In this document: positions 46,323 through 56,325 of the stretch, in pieces | How positions within the stretch are numbered: the first letter of the stretch is position 1 | Layout of the letters: each line of letters starts with the position of its first letter | NCBI RefSeq assembly: GCF_947250645.1 | Contig: NZ_OX366334.1 | Coordinates: 496,001-560,000 of the forward strand | From: Wolbachia endosymbiont (group B) of Eucosma cana | GTDB lineage: Bacteria > Pseudomonadota > Alphaproteobacteria > Rickettsiales > Anaplasmataceae | DNA: 64,000 bases | Direction: 5' to 3' | Position numbers and translations under genes: made by a program | Notes under the pieces: model-generated | The model's input: only the letters and a program-made list of their open reading frames with translations | Told to the model about the DNA's origin: nothing | Database searches by the model: none

Positions 46323-49136
46323 TTAAGAAATAGTCGATACTTGATCCAATAAATATGTTTTAAGATACTTGCCTGTAACGCTTTTTGGAGTCTGTGCAAC
46401 TTTTTCTGGAGTTCCTACAGCAACCACTTCGCCACCTTTTACTCCACCCTCTGGACCAATATCTATTATGTAATCAGCAGTTTTTATAACATGTAAATTG
46501 TGCTCAATAACTATAACAGTATTTCCTAAATCAACTAGCCTATGGAGTATTTTCAGTAAATTATTTACATCTTCAAAATGTAACCCAGTTGTTGGCTCAT
46601 CGAGAATATACAATGTTTTCCCGGTAAATCGCTTTGATAGTTCCTTAGACAGCTTTATTCGTTGTGCTTCACCCCCGGACAACGTTGTTGACGACTGTCC
46701 AAGCGTTATATAGCCAAGCCCTACTTCCTGTAAAGAAATCAACTTTTCCCTTATCATTGGAAGATTTTCAAAAAAGTCACATGCTTGATCTATTGTCATA
46801 TCAAGCACATCAGAAATTGATTTTCCCTTGTAAGTAACTTCCAATGTTTCTCGGTTATACCTCTGTCCTCTACATTGCTCACATTTCACATAAACGTCCG
46901 GTAGGAAATGCATCTCGATCTTTAAATGCCCATCACCTTTACAAGCTTCACATCTTCCTCCCTTGGTATTAAATGAAAATCGGCCTATATTGTAACCTCG
47001 TGCCTTCGACTCTGGGAGACCTGCAAACCAATTTCTGATGTGAGTAAACATACCAACATATGTTGCTGGATTTGATGCTGGAGTCCTACTAATTGGTGAC
47101 TGATCAACTTCTATAATTTTATCTATATACTCAAGGCCTTCTATTTTATCGCATTTACCATGCTTTGCAGATGAATGATTTATCTTCTGTGCTGAGTATT
47201 TATATAGTGTTTCTATTACTAAACTTGATTTTCCTCCTCCTGATATTCCAGTAACACAAATAAAATTCCCTATAGGAAATTCAACATTTATATTTTTTAA
47301 GTTATTCTCACATGCGTTAACTACCTTTATGAACTGAGTTGTTTGCTTTCTTCTTTTTGAAATTGAAATTTCCTTCTTTCCACTTAAATACTGTCCTGTT
47401 ATGCTCTCTAAATTTTTTTGTACCTGATCTGGTGTTCCTTCTGCAACGATTTTTCCTCCATTCACGCCAGCTCCAGGACCAATATCAATCACATAATCAG
47501 CAGCCATTATTGTGTCTTCATCATGTTCAACAACAATCACAGTATTACCCATGTCTCTCAGATTTTTAAGTGTGGCAATTAATCGATCATTATCACATTG
47601 ATGAAGGCCAATTGAGGGTTCGTCAAGCACGTATAGCACTCCTGTTAAACCAGAGCCAATTTGCGAAGCAAGCCTGATCCTCTGGCTTTCACCACCAGAG
47701 AGAGTGCTAGATTCACGGTCAAGTGTAAGGTAATTTAGCCCTACATTCTTTAAAAATGTCAGCCTTTTGATTATTTCGTTTAATATTTTATTTGAAATTT
47801 GCCTTTGTTGTTCTGTAAGTCTGTCTGATAAATTTCCAAACCACTTAAGGGATTCATCGATGCTGAGCCTTGATATTTCACCTATATGTTTTTCGTCAAT
47901 TTTCACTGTAAGTGCTTCTTTTCTCAATCTATAGCCAGCACATTCTTTGCAGTCAGTAACAGAACAATACCTATCAATAAGTGATGCATCGTAATCCATC
48001 TGGCGTTCTAGGATACTGACCAAACCTTGAAATTTCATTTCTCTAGAGCCAAAAAGTATTAAATCCTTCACTTTTTGGTCTATATTCTTCCACGGAACAT
48101 CAAGGCTAAATTTGCAATTTTCAGCCAGTGATAGAATTGCATTTTTTAGCAATCCATAGTTTGTATGCACTTGACGGAATATTGATCCAATTGGCTTTAA
48201 AGCACCTTCAGATATCGAGAGCGTTTCATCTGGCACTATTAGCTTTGCATCAACACTTAGTTTTTTACCGAGCCCATTGCATGAACTGCATGCACCGTAG
48301 GGGCTGTTAAAAGAAAACAATCTTGGCTCTATTTCTTCAAGAGTAAAGCCAGACTCAGGACATGCAAAATTCTCTGAGAAAGTTAAAGTTTGACCATTTT
48401 TATACTCGGAATTGTGGTTATCAGGTAAGTTCACTATTTCTGCATACATTAAGCCATGGCCCAGCCTCAATGCTGATTCTACACTGCTTGGTAGTCGATT
48501 TCCTATATCATCTGATATGGAGATTCTATCTGCAATAACAAAAATATCATGTTTCTTGTTTTTATCGAGTTTAGGCAAGTCATCTATATTGTATGTTTCA
48601 CCATCTATTTTTAGTCTCACGTAACCCTGCTTTTTAATTTCCAATATCTCTTTGAAGTGCTCTCCTTTTCTGCCACGCACAATAGGAGCAAGTATATATA
48701 TTTTAGTTTCTAAAGGTAATGCTATAATAGTATCTACAATTTGAGATACAGCCTGTTTCGTTATTGGCAACCCAGTTACAGGCGAATAAGGTATTCCCAC
48801 TCGTGCATATATTAAGCGTAGATAGTCATAAATTTCAGTAACAGTTCCAACGGTTGATCTTGGATTTTTTGAGATCGATTTTTGGTTAATTGATATTGCA
48901 GGAGAGAGGCCTGTGATTGACTCAACATCTGGTTTATCTTGAATATTAAGAAATTGACGTGCATAAGCCGATAGACTTTCGACGTATCGGCGTTGGCCTT
49001 CTGCATAAATCGTATCGAATGCGAGGCTAGACTTACCAGAACCACTTAGTCCAGTTATAATAACTAACTTATTTTTTGGTATATTGACATCAATACCCTG
49101 CAAATTATGCTCTCTTGCACCTTTAACTCTGATCAT
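46323..49136 (-). CDS. uvrA: Excinuclease ABC subunit A
   Basis: Damage-recognition ATPase of nucleotide excision repair. 937 residues with two ABC modules: Walker [15 protein letters not shown] (near 33) and [14 protein letters not shown]; signature [12 protein letters not shown] and [11 protein letters not shown]. Zinc fingers CPESGF...CSSCNGLG and CEACKGDGH...[10 protein letters not shown]. The length is normal for UvrA. Transcribed alone. Confidence 0.97.
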   Translation of the reverse strand: MIRVKGAREHNLQGIDVNIPKNKLVIITGLSGSGKSSLAFDTIYAEGQRRYVESLSAYARQFLNIQDKPDVESITGLSPAISINQKSISKNPRSTVGTVTEIYDYLRLIYARVGIPYSPVTGLPITKQAVSQIVDTIIALPLETKIYILAPIVRGRKGEHFKEILEIKKQGYVRLKIDGETYNIDDLPKLDKNKKHDIFVIADRISISDDIGNRLPSSVESALRLGHGLMYAEIVNLPDNHNSEYKNGQTLTFSENFACPESGFTLEEIEPRLFSFNSPYGACSSCNGLGKKLSVDAKLIVPDETLSISEGALKPIGSIFRQVHTNYGLLKNAILSLAENCKFSLDVPWKNIDQKVKDLILFGSREMKFQGLVSILERQMDYDASLIDRYCSVTDCKECAGYRLRKEALTVKIDEKHIGEISRLSIDESLKWFGNLSDRLTEQQRQISNKILNEIIKRLTFLKNVGLNYLTLDRESSTLSGGESQRIRLASQIGSGLTGVLYVLDEPSIGLHQCDNDRLIATLKNLRDMGNTVIVVEHDEDTIMAADYVIDIGPGAGVNGGKIVAEGTPDQVQKNLESITGQYLSGKKEISISKRRKQTTQFIKVVNACENNLKNINVEFPIGNFICVTGISGGGKSSLVIETLYKYSAQKINHSSAKHGKCDKIEGLEYIDKIIEVDQSPISRTPASNPATYVGMFTHIRNWFAGLPESKARGYNIGRFSFNTKGGRCEACKGDGHLKIEMHFLPDVYVKCEQCRGQRYNRETLEVTYKGKSISDVLDMTIDQACDFFENLPMIREKLISLQEVGLGYITLGQSSTTLSGGEAQRIKLSKELSKRFTGKTLYILDEPTTGLHFEDVNNLLKILHRLVDLGNTVIVIEHNLHVIKTADYIIDIGPEGGVKGGEVVAVGTPEKVAQTPKSVTGKYLKTYLLDQVSTIS

Positions 49137-49461
49137 ACTTCATGTACCTTTGACCATTACAGCCTCAAAATACATAAACTTACAACAACTTTCTACTAAT
49201 TTTTTCAACTATTACGGAAAACGAAGTAGCACAACTAGTGCAAAACATTTTGCCATACAACTATATAAACATCTGTTTTCGCCAAGTTAGTTCGTACAAC
49301 AAATGGTGTCATAAAAGTATGTTTTCTACAATCTCATCAAAAACATGCTTACCAATTTTTGGAAACAGGAAATTTTATTTTATATAAAATATAGAATTTT
49401 GATAAATTTAACTTTTTTGTGAGATTATGCAGCGATAAAAATAAATTTAGAGGGAAAGGTT
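49137..49461. other. Intergenic stretch before the ankyrin gene
   Basis: AT-rich, with no frame that resembles a known protein. I see a GAGGG-AAAGG ribosome site just before the ankyrin start, but no repeat or RNA. Confidence 0.5.
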
Positions 49462-50642
49462 ATGGCAATAGAGAAGGAGAAGTTTTTTGAAATAATAAAT
49501 GAGGTAAGTGAAAGTAGCGATTTGGATGAAGATAATTTACTTGAAAAAATAAAGAATGAGTTAAAAGGAAAAGATGCAGGAGAGTACAACAAGTTTAGTA
49601 AAAATTTTAGTAAAGAACATCAATTTAGTATAAAAATTTCAGAAGAAGCTGCAGAAGATTGGACGTTGTTACATCTTGCTACAGCATGCAACAATATGTT
49701 AATAGTGGAACTTTTACTAAAAAAGAAAGCAAGTGTTAACGCTCGAGTAAAAGATGGTTCTAAAAATGATGGGCTAACTGCTTTGCATATTGCTACTTCT
49801 TGTGGACATGAAAGCATGGTAAAACAACTACTAAGTGATGATCGAGTGAATCCTTCATTAAAAAGCAAAAATAAGACTCCAAGAGAGGTGGTAGGCAATA
49901 CAGAAAATAAGGAAGCAATATTACAAGTGAGCAATACTTACATGCTGGTGTTAAGAATATTGTAGAAAAATTTGAGTCACCGCAAAGAGGAAGTGTTACA
50001 TGTAGTGGTAAACAGACTCCTATTGGTGAAAGCGTTAGTAGTGACGACAGCGGTCTAGAGTCTGAGGCTACATTTGATACTTCTTTCTGCTCCGAAATAA
50101 ATCACGACGGGACAGCTAATGAAGTTGATGACCAAATTTTAGAAAGTCTGCAACCTCAAATTCAGCTGCAAGATAGACAAATTCGGAAGTTAGAAAAGCC
50201 AGGTAAAGAATTAAAACATGTTGAGAAAGAACTAGAAAAGTTAAAGAGTGACTTAGCTGGACATGAGACTCGGTTAGAAATAGTTGATAAGCTCAGTAAA
50301 GAGAATCAATCACTAAAGCAAAAAATAAAAGATCTGGAAAACGAGAATACAACACTTAATAGTGAATTAAGCAAAACCAAAGCAAATAAAGTATTACTAG
50401 AAAAAACAGAAAAAAGACAACTGTCTTTCTTAAAAATTGCTTCTGTAAACTTTGCAATCATGTTGACAGTAGGTGTTGCCTTTAGTATAGCCTTCCAATT
50501 ACCAATTCTATTGATGATTGCAACTTCTGTGATGTCTTCATTGATAGTCGGTGGAGTTACATACGCACTATCACCGCAACCTACTGAATTAAAAGAAGTA
50601 AGTATTCAATGCTCAATGCAACATGATGCTTGTAAAACTTAA
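49462..50642 (+). pseudogene. Ankyrin/coiled-coil membrane protein, frameshifted
   Basis: The first frame (49462-49965) has about two ankyrin repeats (DWTLLHLATACNNMLIVELLLKKKASVN, GLTALHIATSCGHESMVKQLLSDDRVN) and stops after odd text (SNTYMLVLRIL). The next frame, from about 49925, reads QYLHAGVKNIVEKFESP and continues open to 50642. It carries an acidic linker, a long coiled coil (KELEKLKSDLAGHETRLEI..), and two hydrophobic helices near the end (FAIMLTVGVAFSIAFQL, LLMIATSVMSSLIVGG). A one-base indel near 49925 separates the halves. Either the gene is broken or the base is a sequencing error. Confidence 0.75.
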
Positions 50643-50702
50643 CTTGTGCGCTTCCTGGTAATTTTGATATAGTTATTTCAGTTGAAATCTACAGGTTTAC
50701 AA

Positions 50703-51701
50703 ATGGCAATCTTAAGTGTAAGAGAAGCTTTATGCACAGCGATCAGAGAAGAAATGCAAAATGACCCTGATATATTTATCATGGGTGAAGAAGTTGCAGA
50801 GTATGATGGTGCTTATAAAGTAACAAAAGGATTACTGAAAGAGTTCGGAGAAAATAGGGTAGTTGATACACCTATTACCGAACATGGATTTGCTGGTCTT
50901 GCTGTTGGAGCAGCGTTTGCTGGGCTCAAACCTATTGTTGAGTTTATGACTTTTAATTTTTCTATGCAGGCTATTGACCAAATTGTGAATTCCGCAGCAA
51001 AAACAAATTATATGTCAGGTGGACAACTTGGATGCCCTATAGTGTTTCGTGGACCAAATGGCGCTGCAGCAAGAGTTGCAGCACAACACTCTCAATGCTT
51101 TGCATCTTGGTATTCGCACGTACCAGGGTTAAAAGTAATAGCACCTTATTTTGCCTCCGATTGCAGAGGTCTGCTTAAAGCTGCAATTCGTGATCCGAAT
51201 CCAGTAATATTTCTAGAAAACGAGATTGCTTATGGGCATGAACATGAGATTCCTGATTCTGAGCTATCAAATAAAGATTATCTACTTGAGATAGGCAAAG
51301 CCGCTGTTATACGGGAAGGAAAGGATGTAACTATTACTGCTTTCTCATTGAAATTAATGGATGCGTTAGATGCAGCAGATTTACTCTCTGGTAAAGGCAT
51401 AGAAGCTGAAGTTATTGATCTTAGAACCCTAAGGCCACTTGACACTGAAACTGTTATTAATTCTATTAAAAAAACTAATAGATTGGTCAGTGTAGAAGAG
51501 GGTTGGCCATTTGCAGGAATAGGTGCAGAGCTCTCGGCTGTGGTTATGGAACAAGGATTTGACTATCTTGATGCTCCAGTTGTACGGGTAACCGGCAAGG
51601 ATGTCCCCTTACCTTATGCTGCAAACCTAGAAAAGAAAGCATTACCACAAGTGGAAGATATAGTTGAAGCTGTGCACCAAGTCTGCTTTAGAAAGAAATA
51701 G
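50703..51701 (+). CDS. pdhB: Pyruvate dehydrogenase E1 beta subunit
   Basis: With PdhA, decarboxylates pyruvate using thiamine diphosphate. ATG 50703 gives 332 residues; the open frame before it (TTG 50682) is less likely. Family text: [69 protein letters not shown], and the late domain [37 protein letters not shown]. The C-terminal transketolase-like domain is complete. No pdhA is adjacent. Confidence 0.95.
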   Translation: MAILSVREALCTAIREEMQNDPDIFIMGEEVAEYDGAYKVTKGLLKEFGENRVVDTPITEHGFAGLAVGAAFAGLKPIVEFMTFNFSMQAIDQIVNSAAKTNYMSGGQLGCPIVFRGPNGAAARVAAQHSQCFASWYSHVPGLKVIAPYFASDCRGLLKAAIRDPNPVIFLENEIAYGHEHEIPDSELSNKDYLLEIGKAAVIREGKDVTITAFSLKLMDALDAADLLSGKGIEAEVIDLRTLRPLDTETVINSIKKTNRLVSVEEGWPFAGIGAELSAVVMEQGFDYLDAPVVRVTGKDVPLPYAANLEKKALPQVEDIVEAVHQVCFRKK

Positions 51702-51703
51702 TC

Positions 51704-52060
51704 CTATTGACTCTTTTTTTTATCTCCCGTTCCACATTCTTCCATAAAAGAGGCATTTGTAGAGTTTATACCACCCATTACTTTTATGACAATAGTTTTA
51801 GCGCCAAAAAACACAGCGCAAAATACACCGAGGGCGAAAAGAGCAGGCCACGGCATTCTACCAAATATTGCAAGTAAAGCTGCTCCTATTATCACTACGG
51901 TCATAAGCGGTCCACCTATTCCCCAAACGTAGCCAATAATATTACATATTACTTGAGCAGTTGTATCGTCATTAGAGTTAGCAGCACTTCCAACATGAGA
52001 AAAAGAAATAAATAATACTATAAGTAGAATACAAAAAACCTTTCTAATTGTAGGGTTCAT
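51704..52060 (-). CDS. virB2: TrbC/VirB2-type pilin subunit
   Basis: 118 residues. The signal peptide MNPTIRKVFCILLIVLFISF-SHVGSA ends near residue 26. Two hydrophobic helices follow, separated by a short polar turn (GIGGPLMTVVIIGAALLAIFG, then WPALFALGVFCAVFFGAKTIVI), the VirB2 layout. The tail is polar and ends TGDKKKSQ. Such pilins form the extracellular tube of type IV secretion systems. It stands alone, with its stop two bases from that of pdhB (convergent), away from other vir genes. Confidence 0.85.
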   Translation of the reverse strand: MNPTIRKVFCILLIVLFISFSHVGSAANSNDDTTAQVICNIIGYVWGIGGPLMTVVIIGAALLAIFGRMPWPALFALGVFCAVFFGAKTIVIKVMGGINSTNASFMEECGTGDKKKSQ

Positions 52061-52259
52061 CCCTATACCTTAAGTTTAAATATTATAATTATATCTAAAA
52101 TAGTATAATTTTCAGTAAAACTAGCATTGTGATTTATACAATATTACATAGCAAACGATGTCTATTGGTTGTCAATCATTGCCAATTACTTGAGAACTTA
52201 TTTCGACTTTCGAAAAAGAACAATAACACTTATGAGTAAAATTTCACATTACCACTTTT

Positions 52260-53045
52260 ATGTGTTATGATAAGTTTAAATTTATAAAGAAAATAAAATT
52301 GAAAGAGTTGAGAGAGAACCGGATAGCAAGAACGAGAAAGTTTTTATCTTCACTGTTTTTTTTGCTGCTGATTGCTCTATCAATACGCAGTCTCTTATTT
52401 GAGCCATTTCATATTCCTTCTGGTTCAATGAAAAGCACTCTACTTGAGGGGGACTACATTTTTACTAGTAAATATTCATATGGTTACAGTAAACACTCTT
52501 TCCCGTTTTCTCCAAACATCTTTAGCGGCAGAATTTTTTATACCCCTCCAGAGCGTGGTGATGTAATAGTTTTCAAACCTACAAGAAATGATAGCATTAG
52601 ATTTGTTAAGCGGGTAATAGGAATACCTGGCGATAAAGTGCAAATGATAGAGGGAGAATTGTACCTAAATGATCAAAAAGTAGAGTGGCGGCAAATTGAA
52701 AGTTTTTTTGATTATGAGTCAAAGCGTGATATAACAAGATACATAGAAACACTTCCGAGCGGTAAGGAACATGAGATTTTAATAGACAATGCATCCAATA
52801 AGCTATCACATAACACTCCAGTTTATTATGTACCTGATGATCAATTTTTTGTGATGGGAGACAATAGAAATAATTCTTTTGATAGTAGATTTCCTGAAAT
52901 TGGGTTCATACCAGCGGAAAATATAATTGGACGCGTGAACATGGTTGGTTTATCGTTTAAATTAAGCAAAGTTGATTGGTTACCATTTAACTTTAGATTA
53001 CCTGTTGCCCTGAGATTTGACAGGATACTGCACAAAGTTGTGTAA
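52260..53045 (+). CDS. lepB: Signal peptidase I
   Basis: Removes signal peptides of secreted proteins at the outer face of the inner membrane. 261 residues: a membrane helix at about 28-47, catalytic Ser56 in HIPSGSMKSTL, and catalytic Lys117 in RFVKRVIGIPGD. Box E is GDNRNNSFDSRFPEIGFI. It converges on the hscA gene with three bases between the stops. Confidence 0.96.
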   Translation: MCYDKFKFIKKIKLKELRENRIARTRKFLSSLFFLLLIALSIRSLLFEPFHIPSGSMKSTLLEGDYIFTSKYSYGYSKHSFPFSPNIFSGRIFYTPPERGDVIVFKPTRNDSIRFVKRVIGIPGDKVQMIEGELYLNDQKVEWRQIESFFDYESKRDITRYIETLPSGKEHEILIDNASNKLSHNTPVYYVPDDQFFVMGDNRNNSFDSRFPEIGFIPAENIIGRVNMVGLSFKLSKVDWLPFNFRLPVALRFDRILHKVV

Positions 53046-53048
53046 ATT

Positions 53049-54944
53049 CTATCTGTCTGATGATTCGCATAATTCTAAAGCAGAATTTTCTAACTCAGCG
53101 ATAGCATTATTAATGTTGTTTAAGTCATTTTCCTGTAAAGCGTCTTTTGCGTTCTGTAGTAAAATTTTTAACTTTTGCTCAGTGGAAACATTTTCAACTA
53201 GATGTATGAGCTTGTTACCGTTAATTTTAGCCTCTGCAAGGGAACGAGCCTTCATGTCTTCATTAAAGTTACTTACTGACTGATTGACCATATCTTGAAT
53301 ATCTTCTTCACTTAAGCCAGAGCTTGAATTTATTTCAACTGTCTGTTCGACTCCAGTAGTTTTTTCTCTTGCAGTGACAGTCAATATTCCATCAATGCTA
53401 ACTGTAAATCCTATTTCAACTTTTGCAGAACCTGCAGGCAATTTTGGTATACCTTTGAGTTCAAATCGTGCTAGAGATTTATTATCTTCTATCATTTCAC
53501 GTTCTCCTTGACAAACGTGAATTTTCATTGCTGTTTGCCCGTTAGCGTAAGTTGTAAACTCTTTTATTTCTGAAACTGGTAGTGGTGTATTTCTTGGTAT
53601 AATTTTTTCAACTATTCCCCCCATAGTTTCTATGCCAAGTGATAAAGGCAGCACATCAAGGAGAATATTCCTATCTTTTGAGTTTGAAGTTAAATAATGA
53701 GCCTGCAAAGCTGCCCCATTGGCAACTGCTTTGTCCGGATCCACATCATTCAGCACTTTATTGCCAAAGAGTTTGATTAGTGAATTTTGCACTAATGGCA
53801 CTCTAGTTGCGCCACCAACTAAAATTACCCCTTTTATATCATCGATTTTAAGATCTATGTTGCTTATAGTACGAGTAACTATATTTATAGTCTTATTAAC
53901 CAAAGGACTGATTGCTTGCTCGAATTCTTCTTTGGTAATTTTGCACTTAAATAATTCACCATTGATGCTGAATTCAAAAGTGCCAGAGGTATCTTCACTT
54001 AGGTACTCTTTTATAGCACGTATATTGCAGATACCAGTTTTAGTGTATGAATGTTGTAATTTGTAGGTAGTTGTATCAGATGGTGCAGTGCTTGACACTG
54101 GAATCCAGTTCTTATTATATAACTTTCTGGTGTGTTCACTTGCAATCAAACTTTCTGGATCCCAGTGTCGGAGCACTGGGATGACACTAGAGCATTTTTT
54201 ATTTAAACCTACCTGTTCTCTATACTTTTCAAGCACGATTAAACTAAGTAGATGATCAAAATCATCACCACCAAGTTTAGTATTACCACCAACTGCAAGA
54301 ACTTGAAACACTCCTTGATGTAATTTTAATATTGAAATGTCAAATGTTCCACCACCGAGGTCATAAACTGCATATATGCCACTGTTATTGTTCTTTTCAA
54401 TGGAGTAAGAAAGTGCTGCAGCGGTTGGTTCATTAATGAGGCGAAGAACATCTATGCCAGCTAATTTTGCTGCATATTTGGTTGCGTTACGTGCTGAATC
54501 ATCAAAATAAGCTGGTACAGTAATCACTGCTTTGTTAACTTTCATCCCTGTGAATTTTTTTACCCTCTTGCATAGAGTTTTTAGTATCTCAGCAGAGATC
54601 TCAATAGGAGTGAGATACTTTTCTTCTGAGCATTTTACCCTAATAACTTTTTCACTTTCGTTATCTATTTCACAATTGATACCTTCTTTATGCAAATCTT
54701 TAACACTTTTACCCATTAAGCGTTTTATAGAGCAGATAGCGTTTTCGCCAACATCGTAGCCTACTTTTAGTACATCCTTTTCATATGAAATGACAGAAGG
54801 TAATAGTTCACGACCTTGCTCATCTTTAAATATTTCTACGTTGCCAGCTTTATTTACCATGGCAATTAAAGAGTTAGTAGTTCCAAGATCTATACCAAAA
54901 ACTACCTCATTTGAACCTGGTTCAGAAATTTGAACTGGCCGCAT
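53049..54944 (-). CDS. hscA: Fe-S assembly Hsp70 HscA with in-frame palindromic insertion
   Basis: Specialised Hsp70 that helps IscU release clusters. 631 residues: VFGIDLGTTNSLIAMV, VPAYFDDSARNAT, YDLGGGTFDISIL, VGGATRVPLVQ and the substrate domain with SLGIETMGGIVEKII and TPLPVS. A palindromic element of about 104 bp (54082-54185) is read in frame at residues ~253-288 (SSVIPVLRHWDPESLIAS...WIPVSSTAPS) within the nucleotide-binding domain, in lobe II by position. The start overlaps hscB by 23 bases. Confidence 0.93.
   Translation of the reverse strand: MRPVQISEPGSNEVVFGIDLGTTNSLIAMVNKAGNVEIFKDEQGRELLPSVISYEKDVLKVGYDVGENAICSIKRLMGKSVKDLHKEGINCEIDNESEKVIRVKCSEEKYLTPIEISAEILKTLCKRVKKFTGMKVNKAVITVPAYFDDSARNATKYAAKLAGIDVLRLINEPTAAALSYSIEKNNNSGIYAVYDLGGGTFDISILKLHQGVFQVLAVGGNTKLGGDDFDHLLSLIVLEKYREQVGLNKKCSSVIPVLRHWDPESLIASEHTRKLYNKNWIPVSSTAPSDTTTYKLQHSYTKTGICNIRAIKEYLSEDTSGTFEFSINGELFKCKITKEEFEQAISPLVNKTINIVTRTISNIDLKIDDIKGVILVGGATRVPLVQNSLIKLFGNKVLNDVDPDKAVANGAALQAHYLTSNSKDRNILLDVLPLSLGIETMGGIVEKIIPRNTPLPVSEIKEFTTYANGQTAMKIHVCQGEREMIEDNKSLARFELKGIPKLPAGSAKVEIGFTVSIDGILTVTAREKTTGVEQTVEINSSSGLSEEDIQDMVNQSVSNFNEDMKARSLAEAKINGNKLIHLVENVSTEQKLKILLQNAKDALQENDLNNINNAIAELENSALELCESSDR
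54082..54185. repeat. 104-bp palindromic element inside hscA
   Basis: Contains GTGCTTGACACTGGAATCCA at the left, the shared inner part GGTGTGTTCACTTGCAATCA, and GTCGGAGCACTGGGATGAC at the right. It is the same composite as in addB. Confidence 0.85.
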
Positions 54945-55380
54945 TTTCCTTCATCTCCTCAAATGACTTATATAAATATCTCAATCTAAAAACTTGCGTA
55001 GCAGCTTCATCAAAATTTTTTGTAGCAAAAGCATTAATTAGGTTTTTAGTACAATCTTTTACCTTTTCATCAATCATCCTACTTGCAAATTGTAAATCAT
55101 CGCAGTCTAGAAAGTATTCTCTTATTTCCATTGATTCATTTAATATTTCAGGATCAAGATGCTCTTTTTTGCTTTTTACGTCAAAAAGATCCAACAAATG
55201 TTCGGCACGCTTTAGCGGTGACTTCAGTACCTGATAAGCTTTGTTGATATTTTCCATATTTTTGGACTCTCTTTCATTTATATCAGTTTTGCTTAGCTCA
55301 ATATATTTTTTCTCCAGCTCATCAAAGCTGATGTTAAAAGCCGGTTCAATTCCAAATAATGTGAAATGGTTGCTAGACAT
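54922..55380 (-). CDS. hscB: Co-chaperone HscB-like, without the HPD motif
   Basis: 152 residues from ATG 55380. The J-domain part is recognisable (HFTLFGIEPAFNISFDELEKKYIEL and NINKAYQVLKSPLKRAEHLLDL), and the C-terminal three-helix bundle is present (LNESMEIREYF...RLRYLYKSFEEM). The HPD tripeptide that stimulates the Hsp70 ATPase is missing: the spot reads SKTDINE. It lies between iscA and hscA with overlaps on both sides, so it is translated with them. An earlier open start (55416) would lie inside iscA. Confidence 0.88.
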   Translation of the reverse strand: MSSNHFTLFGIEPAFNISFDELEKKYIELSKTDINERESKNMENINKAYQVLKSPLKRAEHLLDLFDVKSKKEHLDPEILNESMEIREYFLDCDDLQFASRMIDEKVKDCTKNLINAFATKNFDEAATQVFRLRYLYKSFEEMKENAASSNF

Positions 55381-55759
55381 GAAAACTCTCTCCACAACCA
55401 CATTTTCCTTTCTCATTAGGATTTTTGAAAATAAAACCTGATGAGAATTTTTCCTCTACATAATCCATTTCAGAGCCAAGGATAAACATGATAGATTTTG
55501 GATCGATCAGCACCTTGACTTTTTGATCATCACTGCAGCTTTCTTCAATTACCGACTCCAAAGGACGAACATCATATGCATACTCAATATCATATTTTAA
55601 ACCAGAGCATCCTTTTTGCTTAATTAGAACTCTTATTCCTATTGCTTCTTCAAGGTTAGCATGCTTCTTTTTGTCCAATAAAAACCTTACCCTCTCTACT
55701 GCATTTGCAGTTAGAGTGATAGGTTTTTTAACAGAATTTACTCCTTGAAATTCACTCAT
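55373..55759 (-). CDS. iscA: IscA/HesB-type iron-sulfur carrier
   Basis: 128 residues from ATG 55759. Conserved cysteines in KQKGCSGLKYDIEY (Cys51) and near the end in GKCGCGESF. TTG at 55768 is another open start, but TGAGGA sits just before the ATG. It follows the iscU stop by a few bases and overlaps hscB. Confidence 0.92.
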   Translation of the reverse strand: MSEFQGVNSVKKPITLTANAVERVRFLLDKKKHANLEEAIGIRVLIKQKGCSGLKYDIEYAYDVRPLESVIEESCSDDQKVKVLIDPKSIMFILGSEMDYVEEKFSSGFIFKNPNEKGKCGCGESFHV

Positions 55760-55764
55760 ATTCC

Positions 55765-56148
55765 TCAATGTTTTTGTTTATTTTGATAATCATGAATAGC
55801 AGCTTTTATAGCATCCTCAGCAAGTACTGAACAGTGTATCTTTACTGGCGGCAAAGACAATTCTTCCACTATTTGAGTATTCTTTATCTTTGTTACATTC
55901 TCAATAGTTTTTCCTTTGATCATTTCTGTAAGCAAAGAACTTGAAGCTATAGCAGAACCACAACCAAAAGTTTTAAATTTTGCGTCTTCAATAACACCTT
56001 TATCGTTGACCTTTATTTGCAGTTTCATTACATCTCCGCATGATGGTGCACCAACTAAACCAGTACCAACATTTGGATCATTTTTATCCAGAGAACCAAC
56101 ATTCCTTGGATTTTCGTAATGATCTAAAATTTTCTCATTATAACTCAT
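55765..56148 (-). CDS. iscU: Iron-sulfur cluster scaffold IscU
   Basis: 127 residues. Cluster ligands Cys37 (APSCGDVMK), Asp39, Cys63 (FGCGSAIASS), His105 and Cys106 (KIHCSVLAEDAI) are all present. The chaperone site normally LPPVK is present as LSLPPVKIHC. It is the first gene of iscU-iscA-hscB-hscA. iscS is not next to it, and no iscR is seen upstream. Confidence 0.96.
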   Translation of the reverse strand: MSYNEKILDHYENPRNVGSLDKNDPNVGTGLVGAPSCGDVMKLQIKVNDKGVIEDAKFKTFGCGSAIASSSLLTEMIKGKTIENVTKIKNTQIVEELSLPPVKIHCSVLAEDAIKAAIHDYQNKQKH

Positions 56149-56325
56149 AGAACTACCCGTAAACCATTACTTACATTATAACATATTTAGGTTAAAAACT
56201 AAAGTAAAATACACTAGCAAGCAGTACATTTTACTCACAAAATATATAGGTTACGAGTGTATTTACTTTACAAATACATATAGTGCATGTCATTCTTTAT
56301 ATGGTAATTTTAGAAGGAGTATTTC

